Shown: positions 1-13,017, numbered from the stretch's first letter. The stretch is DNA of 64,000 nt from Isoetes taiwanensis (GCA_021234155.1 JAJEKV010000062.1:1530602-1594601), one strand, 5' to 3'. Numbers and translations: made by a program. Notes: generated by a model not told the origin, from the sequence alone.

Positions 1-779
1 CGAGAGACTTATTTCCAGACTAGCCATAACATATCTCCACCCAAGAATAATGGGCATTCACAAGGCATATAAGCGAAGCTCAATTTCAAAAAATTTCATG
101 TATTTCTGGACATCCGATAAAATTGGAACGACATGCAGAAAATTAGCATGGTTCTCTCAAGAAGGGATGACATGTACAAATCAAGAAATGGTTCAATTTT
201 TTTTTCCCATTAGCCCAATTGTTCCTTTGCTAAAATTCGATTTTTTTTTGCAAAGGGCAAAGTCTCGCTTATAACATGCCCACCATTTTTTCAATTGTTC
301 TTTCGCTTCCCACCCTTTTATACCTTCACACCAAGCTAACAACAAAAAGTAAGGAAAATTAGAAGTTGTAGCTTAGCATGGCCATCCATCAAGATGCCAC
401 ATGGTCACCTTATATAAGATCACACCACATTGAAGGTAGAGAAGATGATGAAGATGACGGCCGGGCCTTGCCGCATCGAGAACCTTTTAAGACAAAGACA
501 AGCTTTTGCATCCAAAATTGCAAATGGTAAAAGCTTTGTACAATATAGCATGAATTTCTTTGAAGCGTCAAAGACAATAATAAGGTCCTCCCAATGACAA
601 GAATCCCCAAACGTTGGAACCCAGTCCGTACTGTGTACTCTTTCCAATGTCATCCAACCTTTAACCTTCTCATGTTTTGTAAGGTCTGTAAGGGTGCTGT
701 TGCCTTAAGTCCTTAATAAATTTTCGGCAATATATAGCTCACAAAACCTAGAAAAACCTGTGGGACCCTTACACATTCA
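1..779. other. Flank without recognisable gene
   Basis: AT-rich sequence with homopolymer T runs near 197-205 and 240-249. Only short open frames (under 80 codons) are present on either strand, and none has a recognisable motif. I see nothing else in it. Confidence 0.5.
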
Positions 780-1560
780 CTGAATAGGCCAATCTTTACA
801 AAATTTCAATCTTTTATGGATCCGCTGGATATACTATCAAGAGAAACAATGTGTCCTAAGTAGTCCACCTTAGTAGTGGCTGCAAACTTGCATTTAGAGA
901 ACTTAGCATAAAGTTGATGGTGTTCCCAATTTCAGTGGCCAACCCAAGATGGGGCCAACCAAGATGATGCTCATGGTCCTCCAAGGTTTTGGCTGCAGAT
1001 AAGGATATCATCAAAGAAAATGATGACAAAGTCATCTAAATATTCGCAGAAGAAACTCTTCATCAACTTGGCATGAACTGGCTGGAGCGTTGGTTAGCCC
1101 AAAGGGCATAATCAGAACTTATAAGTGCCCGTGAAGCGCGTCCGGGAAGGCGGACTTATGGATGTCATCCTTTTAGTCCTGATCCGTGATATCCCAAACA
1201 ATGCCCAATCTTTTGTAAAGTACTTTGCCCCCTGTACTGATCCTTCCATCATTGGCTTCGGACAACGCATACCTTATTCTTAATTGTGTGCTTATTCAAT
1301 TGCCTCGGTAGTCAATGCAGCATGCCAGCGTACCATTATTTTCTTCACAAACGTAATAGGGACTTCAAAGGGTGATAACCACTTGGCCAGATGAATCCTA
1401 ACTTAAGAAGGTCTTGCAATGCTTCTTACGCCTCGCTAAATTTGAGTGTGCTCAAGGATGACTCTGAGCCTTATTGGTAGGCTTAGCACCGGTTCCAAGC
1501 AGGATTTCACATCCATGCCTCGGGATAGGGGCGGTAAATCCTTTGAATCTCATTTTAAAA
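780..1560 (-). pseudogene. Decayed Ty3/gypsy reverse transcriptase
   Basis: Read on the minus strand, fragments of a gypsy-type RT appear in the right order across several frames. A segment matching the FVKK...DG region lies near 1330-1350. An LGFIWPS-like segment, equivalent to the LGFIRPS of complete elements, lies near 1410. A piece equivalent to the MPFGLTNAP motif lies near 1085-1115, followed by the stretch that would carry the FFDD catalytic motif near 985-1030. Stops and frameshifts are frequent, so nothing can be translated. It resembles the pol of chromoviruses A and B in this window but is much more diverged, so it is an older copy. Confidence 0.65.
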
Positions 1561-1689
1561 AGGTCGTGGGAATTCATGAAGTAAGAAGAATTGCTTTGGG
1601 CAAGCTTCAATAATCTCTTTTCTGTTTAGAAATGGCCTCTACGAAATGCAAGTCTAACAATGCAGGCAACCTGATGGTCCACCTTCCAT

Positions 1690-1800
1690 CATATCCATTG
1701 TTGGTCAAGTAGATAGTTTGTCATCCTTACAGATACGGGTAGTACGCACAATTTGCTTCACCTAGAATGCAAAAGTCTTACAGCTTACTCCTTTGAGATT
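1690..1800 (+). pseudogene. Retroviral-type aspartic protease scrap, copy 1
   Basis: The plus strand reads FVILTDTGSTHN, which matches the Asp-Thr/Ser-Gly active-site region of gypsy protease (typical form LIDSGSTHNF). It is about 40 codons long and breaks at both ends. A second, slightly different copy lies 1.1 kb downstream in the same orientation. This is opposite to the RT remnant at 780-1560, so at least two element fragments are mixed here. Confidence 0.55.
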
Positions 1801-2774
1801 GAAGCCGCGTCTAGTTACGCTGGCTAGTGGGGCAGTTCGTCATACCCGAGGTCAACGATTAATTTGAATATCCGCCTTGCCGTGAGCACCTCGCTGCTCT
1901 AGGAGCCAAGATTATGAATACTCTACGGTATATGATCTCATATGGGTATGGAGTTCTTGGCCAATGCAAAAGCAAACATAGATTTGAAAAAGCGGGAGTT
2001 CCTTTAACGCAGCTAATGGAGCTCGTATCAAATAAAGGTAAAACCCATTGTTCCAATTCCGCAGGCCGGATAATAAAGTTTTTGCTAAAGCATTCAAGTC
2101 TCATTATGTCCCCGAGCACACCATTGCCAACATATTCAAACTTTCTATCGATGGAATAGAGAAACCTCCACTGGGGTTCAAGCATACCGGATGAGTTCAT
2201 GCATTCACGGTATGTTCTAGGAATTAAATGAATGTAGGGCAGTCGAGAGTTATATTGAGGGGTTATCTCTCACACTCGGAAGATGGTATGACCCATAGAT
2301 CCAAAAATAGTAGGAGAGGCCGGGCTATGGCCCTTAGCTTTGAGGAAGATAGTCCCAAATACTAGCCGCATCGCTCCTCTACCTTTTGATCTTAACAAAA
2401 ATTATACACCTTTATCTGGGATGCTCTCTTAGCCCAAGACCTCCTCAAGAGTCTTTGCGGTACCGTAGCAAGACAGAAAGTCTCCTTCAATGTACCGTAT
2501 AAGTCCATTAATGCCGCAGAGCCATGCGAAAGAGATTCTCGCAAGCAATTCCAAAGGAAGCTCGAGCAAAGCGAAGAGACAAAGCCTGTTATTGGTGTTT
2601 TTTTGTGACATCGCATACAAAATGTCATACCCAAGCCGCATAAGCCGCCATTGCAAGTGGATTGGGATGATGTGTTGCATTTGATCCTCCAACCGCTGGA
2701 CGATGAATCTCCAGACTATACACAAGGTGAGTCCTACATATGCCACTATTGAAACAGTCCACCGGGATAGTCAA

Positions 2775-2900
2775 TATTCGCATATATCCATGGTGGCCAA
2801 GTAGACAGAGAACTTTTTTGTCATCCTTATGGATGCGAGTAGCACCCACAATTTTGCTTCACCTAGCGTAATCTTACGCCTTATTCCTTTGAGATCGGCC
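2775..2900 (+). pseudogene. Retroviral-type aspartic protease scrap, copy 2
   Basis: The plus strand reads FVILMDASSTHNFASPSV, the protease active-site region with D-A-S in place of D-S/T-G. The preceding ~50 bases (tggtc/gcaagtagac/tag...) also match copy 1. The two copies are therefore either a duplicated segment or pieces of two related insertions. Not functional. Confidence 0.55.
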
Positions 2901-3384
2901 AAGATCCGGGATTGTAACGGACCCATGGGGTATGCGCTCGAGTAGATCCGGGTGTTTCATCGGGGACAATCTACATAAATGGGTAGAAGCAACTACTCAT
3001 AAATGTCTAGGCAGTTTTGCCCGATTGGCTAAGGGCATGTCGATTAAGAATGTTATAGGGCTCGAACCGAGTCTCCGGTGGGGCAAGTATGATTTTGATA
3101 TGGAGGCCTATGACAAAGATCTAGAAACTATCCTAAGCATTTGTTTTTAGTTGGAAGGCTCAATGACACAATTTTGTGTGACTTTTGGGAGATACACTAC
3201 AAGAAGGATATAGACTCAAGCATTGTACAAACCATCAATTGCCCCTATGGTGCTACATGTTCTTAAATTACTATAATTCCTGCAAACTATAGCTTTCTCT
3301 TGGACGCTTTAGAACATTATACGGCAATGGATGATAGCTTTTCGTGGACATAGAGCATACACTTTCAGAAAATTTTGATTATAT

Positions 3385-3790
3385 ATGGAAACCCTTCCTA
3401 TTTTCCCATGGCATTGGAAAATATGTAGGATTTCCATATGAATTAAATTTTGAATTCTTGGGTGACGGCATATTTATGAGCGCTAGTCTCTATTAATGGG
3501 TGGTGCCCGTCTTGAAAAGCGTAGTCCATAGAGCAATATTATAAATATTAGAAAAAAAGGGATGGAAACCCTTCCCATTTTCCGTGGAAACCCTTCTGGT
3601 TTTCAAACGGAAAACCTTTTCCCCATTTTTCCATGGAAACCCTTCTTATTTTCCAAACATAGAAATTTGGAAGGGTTTCCATGGACATTAGGAAGGTTTT
3701 CCTAAACCCTTCCCGGTTTTAATGAACTGAAGGGTTTCCATGGAAAATGGGAAGGGTTTCCACGGAAATTTGGAAGGGTTTCCATGGGAG
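3385..3790. repeat. Inverted, internally repetitive GGAAACCCTTCC block
   Basis: The motif GGAAACCCTTCC and close variants recur in the left half (near 3388, 3565, 3587, 3637). Its reverse complement GGAAGGGTTTCC recurs in the right half (near 3671, 3730, 3752, 3771). The two halves can pair into a long imperfect hairpin, with ATTTTCC/GGAAAAT spacers also complementary. No coding potential. A MITE-like or small-RNA-generating inverted repeat is possible. Confidence 0.7.
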
Positions 3791-6700
3791 GCCAACCCAA
3801 ATCAGGCGTACATAAATCCATCGATAACAAGGGGTTCAAAGGGGATTTGATATGGATATACAAATCACAATGTTTGAAACCAAATTAAAAGAATAGGTCA
3901 AGGTAATATTTACCAACTAAAATGAAGGTTGCTCTACTAACCAAATTGTGATTTAGGCCACATGTACATAAATTCTAACTTCTTTTAATTATTGGCATTC
4001 CCAACATAGAAACCATGTCCACGCTGTTAGAGGGGGAGATATAGTTGAGATGTCAAAAAACCAAAGAATTGAACATTACCTTAACAAGAAAGACTATTAG
4101 GTATGATTCTCGCAGCTTGATGTCGGTAAATGTCGAGACCAAGTTAAACATGGCCAAGAACGCCACTAAGGAAAAATAAAATACCACCATAAAAAATAGA
4201 ATGCACGATAGAAAAGAAATGAAAATAAGACTTAACAATAAATGTCAGTCCTAGAAAAAGAAAAATCGTCCTCCGGGAGAGATCATGACTAGTGGTGGGG
4301 ACGAATCGACATCTAACTATTATTTACGATATAAAAAAATACGCAAGTTTCGAAATTTTAAATATGTGAGTAAAATATGCATATTGAATGGTTAGATGAG
4401 AGTTATCTAACATATATAATTATGATAGAAATATGCTTTCAGCATATTCTTGATTGATACTTTCTCCAAAAAATGACACGTAGCTTTCCGAGGAAAAAAA
4501 GAGGAAAAAATGGATTTGGCTTGCGGGCAAAAGTATACTGGTGGGGTATAAAAGGTGTGTCCGCATTACGTCGACATCACTTATATAGCACCCCGTATGG
4601 CAGCTTATTTAGGGTGTTACTGGTACTAGCACATGGTAATTAGGTAATCAATAGAAACATATAACAGCTCCGATGAATGACAAGTGGAATACTATGTTAG
4701 AATAGTAGATGCAAGGTGCTGATCTAAGTGCTGGGGTCGCGTTTTTTTGTACCCCACCAAAGATACTTTTGCCCTTTACGCTCGTTTTTGGCGATGCCGC
4801 TTATACTTACGGTTGTTTCAAGTGATGCTTTGCCTCTCCGAGATCCGGAGAAAGTAGGTTAGACGTCGCAGAACATGTTTCCACAAAGATGGCTGTTGGA
4901 GATGCGATTCCGAGCAGATTTGCTTGTCAAAGGTAGAATATGAAAGGCCATGCAATTTTCATGTGCCCAAATTTGCCATTGTAATAAGTGATCTTTCAAA
5001 CATGGCATTGGAATAAACGATCTCTTACTTGATGTTTGACAAATTTGGGAATGAAACTAATACTAACAATTCGAATTTTTTATTTGATTCAAGATGTGTT
5101 GATGTAGATCTAAGGGAGATTACGGAAGTTATGTTCATTTCTTTCTATTGTGTCGGGTTGTGTCAATGCGAGGTACATTTGTTCAATTTTTTGTGTCTTT
5201 TGTTAAAACAAACAAAGCTTTGAGCCGTGAATTGAGCCTAGTATATATTTGGGATCTCAAGTTTCCCTTCTCTTGCAAATATTCAACTGAGATGCTCAAC
5301 AAAATGCCAGATTGTCGAATTCTGTCACACGATTTTTCTATAAATGGGCCCTACAATATCTCTTCAGGGATTGCAATTAAAACTGCTTGAATCGAATTCC
5401 AAATCAACTGTAACAAAATCTCTAGGAATAGACATCTTCAGCAAAGATTAGCTTCTTCAGATAAAATTCCAATCACAATTATCCTGATCATGCCTCTCAT
5501 GCATAGGAAGTTTCGTAATGTCAGGCTTCTCCAATCACAGCAGGTTCACGGATTCTTCTACACGCCTTCTAATGAATCAACTTGTATAAGACAACGATCT
5601 TCGAATGGTTTGTCTTCGCCTCTTTGTGTCTGGATCCACCAATTCGAAGATCCAAACGTGGCAAATTTTTACATCCCCAAAAAGCCCGTGTCCATGTCCT
5701 AAACAGAGATGGGAAAAAGAAATTATGACACTTTTATTCCGGACCCATCGATCGCGCACTTGCACCCATAAATAGTGGTAGTTAGGCCCTATTATAGTGC
5801 AAACAAATCTTATCCATTAATTTTTTATCTTAACGGTCTGCAATATATGTTAGGGGGGTAGGTAAGGGGTGCATGCATGGAGGCAACCCCACCCTACCAA
5901 ACCGCAGCCTTCCCCACGCAAATGATTTCATAACTAATCAAACCTCAGATATGCCGATTTTGCAAAATGTAGAAATTAGTTAGTGGATTTAGATAGCAAA
6001 AATAGGAGATTTTTTTTTCCACATTAACACAATCTAACCCGAGGGATGCAAATTGTGTTGTGGGATAGCCTTCTAACCAATATGAAGTAGGCTATGCATA
6101 ACCAAACCCTAGGCTATGCCCCATTAAGTCCCATTCTCGCATTTGTTTCATGCTCAAGGGCGGAACAGGAGAAACCTTGGCACACAACCAATCAGAAAAA
6201 TCCGCCATGTCCTTTCTCTTAGAGTATAGAACCCGCTTTTGTAATCATTTGCTTCCTCAATGATCTGCGGATGCCCTTTCCTATTTTGTCCGCTTTCTTC
6301 CAAAATGCTAAACTTTTTTGTCATGGATGAGCATATCATTGGAAGACATTTTAAAATATGAATAAAGATAACATAGAACACAATAGCCAGCCCTCAGAAT
6401 CCGAATCCACTACATAACCAGATTTTGGTAATCGTGATCAGACTTGGTAAAGCGTAATCCATTTTGATGCGAGCCTTGTAACATCATGTGTAGGAAGGAC
6501 AGACACCATATGCACTTTTTCATTCTTCTTCTCTGTGGCTGTGATGACCTGATGCTTTGCCTACTAAACTCTGCCCCCGATCGATGAATTCAAATAGAAG
6601 AAAAAGTGTAAACGTAACCTAAGATATGAACAGAGGAGTAAAAAACCTAAAACATCCAAATATGAAGAACCGTGATCGCTGCACTTCATAGCTCAGAGGG

Positions 6701-7550
6701 GCAGCTTTCTATTTGTCGCCGCAAATTGTGCCCTAATATTTTGCCATATTTTCATGATCCTTAATCCGAGCTTAAAAGGTCGCAGAGGCAACCACATCTT
6801 TCTCTTGGGTTTTATAGAAGTGTTAGGAATTGAATCGTGCCAGCAAAACCGCCATGAATCAAAGGCTATGGCTTATGCTTCAGACCGCCATAAGACATTA
6901 ATAGCAAATTGTCGTCAATGTTTCAGAGCTGAGGTTAAAGTTATCCTTATCCTTCCACCGCAAGCAAAGCGTAAGAAAACATAAGAAAAGAATCATTTTT
7001 AAGAATATCATAAACTTACAAAGACCCTATATCCGAGACTATTCCAAAGACATCACCATGAATGGCATCACCTTCTCAAATGTGTGCTTTAGATCAGCTC
7101 AAATGTGTTTCCAAATTGCCTAAAACAGCTCGCATTAATAGCAAGTAAGAAATGTAATGAAATAATCGACAAAATGGAATCAGGTGAAACAATGGATTTA
7201 AGCTTACTTTTTCTAAGAAGAAATTTGCATGCAACCCTCAAGAAAACCTCCTCATTTACTCTTCGAATGTATGTAAACTTGCTTCATCATCTTCAAGACA
7301 CGCTTTTACTCTCGTGGGCTTTAAAACATATATGAATGTGAGAAAACTATTATACCTATGACAAATAAACCCTACAATTCCACCCGCAATGGCTCCCCAA
7401 TTAGCCATAGCCTTATGAATAGAAGCATCACCGATATCGAGCTTTCACAAACAATTCCAAGGGACCTGATTCTCAGCTTCCCATATCTGAAATCTTAAGA
7501 TATCAAGGCACCTTGTGGGCGAGATGGCTGGACCAAGCTAGCTTTCCACG
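3791..7550. other. Flank without recognisable gene
   Basis: Low-complexity AT-rich plant intergenic DNA. A TATAAAAG-type sequence at about 4548 could be a fossil promoter, but no gene follows it. Open frames up to about 80 codons (for example 5029-5390 +) have no recognisable domain. I see no repeat boundaries I can defend. Confidence 0.4.
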
Positions 7551-7871
7551 TCAATATTTGAGCTCTAGGTTACCATCTGATGTAAAAGTAAAGGTCGCAT
7601 TCTCCCCCACATGTTTGCCATCATTTGCAGTCCAAATGATGCGCGCACTCATGTTCTGGCCATAATCACCGATGTCAAAGACCATAACTGAGAGAGTGTA
7701 TGAACCAGGCGTTCGGTTCACAAACCAGAGTTGAAAATTTAAATTACCATTAGACTGAAGCAATACCGGGCGGCTTGTGATGCCTTGCTTGTTGGGCGGC
7801 CATAGCTTGAAAAGGAAAGGCTTGGAAGCAGGAATAGAAGACGGAGGACTTGCAGTCGCAGGTGGCGCCAT
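7551..7871 (-). pseudogene. Bulb-type (G-type) lectin domain fragment of a receptor-like protein
   Basis: The minus-strand frame of about 106 codons ends with a run typical of the B_lectin fold: ARIIWTAND, then GENATFTFTSDGNLEL. In the family this is the W-(S/T)-A-N-R...P...A-x-L-x-(L/F)-x-x-D-G-N-L-x-L signature. Such domains form the extracellular part of S-domain receptor kinases. The usual N of the WSANR motif is kept but R is replaced by D. No signal peptide, S-locus, PAN or kinase domain follows in frame, and a stop comes directly after the motif. It is a fragment, next to the left edge of the retrotransposon nest. It may be the edge of a former host gene. Confidence 0.6.
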
Positions 7872-8127
7872 AGCTGAGAACTTGCCGGAGCAACCCTAAC
7901 CCCTAAACAAATGAAAACGCAACCCCTAAACAAACGAAATACCCTAACCCCTAAACGCATATAGATCTTAAAGGTATCACTTGGAATATCCAAGGCATCA
8001 ATTCGAATCACAAAAGAGGTAGATTGAAGGTTTGCCTTAGCTCTATGAACCTTGACTTTATCTTTTTTCAAGAGCATAAGATTCATGATGATAATATTCA
8101 TATTCTAATTAGAGAAGTTCTGCCTGC

Positions 8128-9678
8128 TGTGACGTTCCACATATTTATACGCATATTTAAGTATAAATACATGACACGTCACTATGAATAATTAATGGCA
8201 CATTAATTATTCATAAGCTAAGGTTAGCTATGTTAATAATTAAATTATAAAGGTGGAAATCTAACCCAAAACCCTAATTCGAATTTAGGGCTTATCCTAA
8301 TATTAAAAAGGGCTAAAATACCAAATTAGTTAATTAATGACATGCCACCTGGCCCAAATCGATTGGGCAAGGTGGTTTCCATTTTGGACACCCAAATTAG
8401 GGCTTTTGTGCCCAATTCGAATTAGGAGCAATTGGAGATGGAGGAGGAGAAGCATCCGCCAAAGCTCTTCTGAGACAGGACTGAGCGCCCAAGACCGATT
8501 TTGACGGTTAGTCAAGAGGTTACCTTGTTAATTTATAGCATAGCCTCCGGGGTGTGTTTTTCTCTGTTTTTCTATGTGGTTTACCCTCGTTAGGCTAACC
8601 CTTGATTGATATGGTGAGTATTCTCATCTCTAGTCTTTGTATGTGCTTTTGGTTGATGGTTTAGTAGTTCTTTGCTTAGTTAGCACCCGGAGATGGGGAT
8701 TACTTGGGGTAGAGACCTCTGAGCCCATGTATTGTATTATGCTCCCAGATAGAGCCCTCAGATATTCCCATTAGATGCGGCCGGTGCAAGTAACCGAGCT
8801 ATGGATTCTATGGCATGATTGAGCACCTCTAAAAGGAGCCGTAGTGATGAAGTGTGGGTGGGTCTCGCCTCGAGCATAAAAGGCTACCGGGACTTCTACA
8901 AAGGAGCTAGGTTTAATAGCCTACCAAAGGAACTAGGCCGGCATGGGTTCCGACACTCCCTCGGCATACCGCGGACGACCCCGCACTTTGTGTAGATTTA
9001 GGGGAATAAGTCGGGTACGGATGCGGGGGTCGCTGATGCGGCACGTATTCTCTAGCTCGCCCATGGAATCACTGCTACTCTGGAAAGGGACGCTTCCCTG
9101 ACCTGCCTCGACGGAACCCGGGAGATGTAACCCGCGAGTAGTCCCTAAGGGTGATACCCGGGATTATGCCTCCCCAAGGCTACAATGACGCCATAGATTG
9201 ATTCAGTTTTATTCCGCAAAGTGTATGTGGAGGGGCGGATGGAGTGGACAACCCTAGCCATCGTTTCTATGTTAAATTTTAACGCCGGGTTATACCTCCT
9301 GTCTGCTGGATCTCTTGAGACCGAGCCGTCAGTCCATCCTCACAGGAGTCTGAACCGAGGTAGAACCTGGGGTTTGGGGTGTTTTCCTTAGGATTAGATG
9401 CATATTCTTTGCCGTTAGTACTTGGATGGATGTGCCACCCTTCGTGGTGGTTATTTATATATGATTTATGCCGCGGTGCTAACATGTATTCACGCCCGCA
9501 ACTTAGGAGTCCCATTGAAGGCGTGGGCTAATGACACCTCCGTGTCCTTCACCCGCATCTCTACGGATGGTCCGAAGTTAGACGGAGGGCCCGCTCATGG
9601 TGAGCTGATTGCCATGGGAGGGGAAGTCCTCAGACGATACGTCCGAGCATATATGATATATTGTGAGGGAGCCACCGC
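8128..9678 (+). repeat. 5' LTR of element C
   Basis: About 1.55 kb. It starts TGTGACGTTCCACATATT. The first 70 bases form an inverted repeat (TGTGACGT...ACGTCAC with TTATAC/GTATAA inside), followed by a second palindrome around AATAATTAATGGCACATTAATTATT at about 8188-8214. It matches the 3' copy at 62962-64000 with patches of disagreement concentrated at CAG/CTG sites. The right end is placed just before the primer-binding site and is uncertain by a few bases. Confidence 0.8.
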
Positions 9679-9679
9679 G

Positions 9680-9700
9680 GGGTATCGAGCCATGATTTTG
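9680..9700 (+). promoter_or_regulatory. Primer-binding site of element C
   Basis: GGTATCGAGCCATGATTTTGG follows the LTR end. It fits the initiator-Met tRNA-complementary site used by plant retrotransposons (TGGTATCAGAGC) with AG missing after TC. The same shortened form is seen in elements A and B. Confidence 0.6.
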
Positions 9701-10159
9701 GTTGACTGGAATCATAGCACCCACCAAATTTCTAACCCGCTAGTTCGGAAGTTGAGTGGGAGTTTAAGCTAGTTGGACCGCCTAACTTGTGATTTAGTCT
9801 TGTGTTAGGTTGATGTGGAAAAATTGTGAGACTTAGGAAAGTGAGGGGATTTTGAGGGAAAAAGTTGTGACCGGAGGACCCAAGTTTAGATAGGCCATAA
9901 CTTTTGTAGGTAGCTGGGATGAAGGTGAGAATGGTTCCAATGGATCGGGCACCTCCCAAATACCCTAGGGGGCACGCTTTCCCGAGGGTCGGAAATGGCA
10001 ACACCAAGGCTTAAAAGTCAAAAGGGTAAAGCCGCTAGCGGATGATGAGGTGTTTTTTTAAAATTATTAGCGATAACGCTATCAGCGCCCTATATATAAT
10101 GATCCGTCGATAAAAAATACGCGTCCAAAAAAAAAAAAAAAAAAGTTTTTCCTTTTCCG

Positions 10160-10385
10160 CCTGTGATTTTGAACCCGTGACCTCCCACTTCCAACCCAAC
10201 ACTCTTTCCATTTTTCCAACTCTCTTTATGTATGATATATATGTTCTATTCCTTTGTTATACATATTTAGTGTTCTACTTTTTATCCAGTTAGCAGTTCT
10301 TTTAAGCAAAAGGTACATCATGGGATTGAACCCCGACCTTCTTGCACCCAAGCCAACACCTTTACCGATAAGCCAAATTCTTTCT
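10160..10385 (-). repeat. Two tRNA-related segments
   Basis: TTTTGAACCCGTGACCTCCC (near 10168) and GGGATTGAACCCCGACCTTC (near 10322) both match the antisense of the T-arm and variable-region consensus of plant tRNAs. The second continues with GCCAACACCTTTACCGATAAGCC, like the antisense of the anticodon and D-arm region. Neither folds as a complete cloverleaf by eye. They look like tRNA-derived SINE or tRNA-pseudogene remnants, not genes. Confidence 0.4.
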
Positions 10386-11279
10386 TGAAGGGATATAGCG
10401 CTTTTTCTTTTATAGTGCATCTATTCCATACTTAAATTAGAGGCTTGCCTTTGGTAAACCCATGTTGTGGAGGCAACAACTCACGGAGCAAGCAAGCTCT
10501 CGCCATAGCCGCCGGAGTAAGTAGTCTTCCCATAGCCACGGAGTCGACCCTCTCTCGCCATAGCCGACCTCCACCGACCGGTCATGCACTATCGCTTTTC
10601 TTCCGCCAAGCGCCTTCCAACACTTACGCCGACATGGCCATCTTCGATGTTAATCTCCGTGAATGTCGCGAACGGACCCGCTGATTCGAGGAAGGAGACC
10701 GAATTTTTCATTTCTCCGGCTGACGGATGCTGCCCGTGGAACTTCCCAACCGTGAGACGAACCAATATCTTATCCACGAACACTTAGAATGCAACCTTGT
10801 CCTTTTATTCTACCCCCATTCACTACGATGAGGAAATGCCTCCTCTCCATATTCAAAGAATAACCCATTTCTCTACTATTCAGTAGTAGCTCTGTTTTCC
10901 TAATGTAAACCATTCTAGTTTAGAAATTCTTGTCCTTAATCTTCAATTAACTAGATGCTTCTTCCATGTATCACTTTGAACCGCCACATGACTACCTACC
11001 CATCGTTATCTCGACTTTGCTATACATCTTCACTGCTCCAATTCTACACAAGGATATTCTACCATACTGGAATTCCTTTTAGTCGATCACTTAGAATTGT
11101 TCTAGTATATTAATCTAATGCAAACCAACCATTGTTGTCCAGTCAACTCTCCCTAGGATATCCCGACGTGGTCCGGGGAAAGTATTTCCAACCATTATTT
11201 TAATGCCTAAACGTCTTTAAGTTCCGCAAATGAACTTACGTATTCCAAGGGATTATGTGAATATCCCAAAGGACAGTAC

Positions 11280-11428
11280 CACCCAAAGACCCCTCAAATT
11301 AGGCCTCCTCTATTCAGAGATCTTGTGTTCAAGTCTCTGGGGGTACGTCATATGTCCTCATGGACGCTGCTAATGTGCCATGACGTATAGATGCTATCTA
11401 CCTATCTATCTATTTAAAAAAAAAAAAC
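11280..11428 (+). mobile_element. SINE-like insertion (5' truncated)
   Basis: CTTGTGTTCAAGTCTCTGG (about 11321) resembles the Pol III box B of tRNA-derived SINEs. About 70 bases on comes a simple-repeat tail (CTATCTACCTATCTATCTATTT) and a run of A at 11416-11427, which is the usual SINE 3' end. No convincing box A is seen upstream, so the 5' part is missing or too diverged. Confidence 0.45.
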
Positions 11429-13017
11429 GTCCTTCGTGAATTCAATTCACCATATTGTCCTAAGACATCGGCGTCTTCTTCCCTAAGCCATACACCAAAT
11501 CTTTAAAGAGTTTTTCAGCTCTTGTTGCCTTTCAAGCTGCAGGTATATCTTTGCATGTTAGCAAAGACTAACCTCCATGTTAGGAAATAACCTTTCTATC
11601 CAGATTGCTAAATATCATGCATCAGGGTCCTTTATTCCTTCTCTTCTTGAATATGTTTTCTAAGTCTATGATCAATTTTCAGTATTCCGACCCTTACGTC
11701 TGCCACAGCGTATACAAATCACCCTTTTGTTGTGATCTCTATTCAGTAGAGTCACCAATCCAATTACTCCTTTACGTATCCGTTAACCGTCTTGTAGCTT
11801 CTAAGCCGCTATTATATGCTCCTTCTGTTGTCAACCCACCTATCATTGGGGGTTATGATTCAACATTGTCCTACATCCTGGAAATGTTAGTCATTACATT
11901 TCTCTGTCATGATGCTATAACGCTGTTCTGGCATTCCAAATAACTTGGCATCCTCATTTAAGCCATAGTTATGGCCTAAGAGCAGGTGAGCCTTCGTAAG
12001 TTACCTGGAGTCATCAACGTGCTTGCCCTGTATTTAGTGAGCCTTTCTACAATTACCTACGTTTAATATAACCCGGGCTTGTATCAATGTTCGAGTCCTG
12101 TATATGTTAACTTGCACCCCCATGTAACCCATGGCATCACCTCTGCCCGATCCAGGTATGGATCATGTGGGAAAGCTAGTCTTAGGTGTCTATGCAAGAC
12201 ACATTCGAACATTTAGCAGGTAACTGCTATTCGCTACTTATCCTGGAATTGTACTATTGTACTACTCAACCCCACTACCTTAAGCTTTATTCTATTGGCC
12301 GTTGACATTTATTTCAAGTGCCAACTACCACATCATACCCTACTCGTCTTTCTCTCCTTGTGTCGCCACCTAGATTACCTCCCTAAGATGTTTATCGTAT
12401 GTGTACATGGTATGTACATAATAAACATTAGCTAAACTATAACCGTGGTAGTTCTTCCAAACAAACCCATTGCATATGTACCTTTATGATGTGGCTTCGC
12501 CACCTGTTTCCCAAATGGACAGGGGCCGACTTTATGTTGGACTTGTATATGCTGCCTATAATTTAATAGGGTCTCTACTTATTTCAACCATTCCTTTAGT
12601 GCCTGATGGTACTTTAACCCCGTACATAACCTATGGTTTCCCCCCACGGGATTATGCCATAATTTCGAAGGCTATTACCTCACATGCAGAGCTTTTCTAA
12701 AGGCTTCTTTCACTAAGGATCCTTTGTGTCCTCCATATTACCCATGCTTAGTTACAATTAACCTATTTTTCTTAAGTTATCATGTGGACTTCAGCTTTTG
12801 ATCAGCTTCAAATGCTGTTGTCTTTGGCTCCCTCATAATGAAGTCGAGGCACTAAAACCTCCTGGTCTTCTAATAGGAAAACCCAATGCTTCAATCTTCG
12901 TTAGTAACCGCCATATGGTTATCCAATTCCTTACCCTCTTAAGCGTTTCAAACTCATAATCTCTAACGGGTCTATGCCTCAAGGCAACGGATCCTCCACC
13001 TTCTACTTCAGTACCTA

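Larger units (their letters stand above)
9701..13017 (+). other. Element C interior, first block, non-coding
   Basis: About 3.3 kb without gag or pol motifs. Contents I can name: an A-run at about 10123-10142, two tRNA-like antisense segments and a SINE-like insertion. Open frames here (largest 112 codons at 11605-11943) carry no recognisable domain. Confidence 0.5.

Noticed and set aside
2932-3150. 72-codon open frame in the flank
   Set aside because: No family resemblance, and it sits among decayed element pieces; chance frame is likely.
6842-6984. Possible kinase scrap (RQCFRAEVKVI resembles a receptor-kinase segment)
   Set aside because: Only about 12 residues match, on the strand opposite to the lectin fragment, with no other kinase motif nearby.
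10160-10385. Functional tRNA genes
   Set aside because: No complete cloverleaf; only antisense T-arm and variable-region-like pieces.
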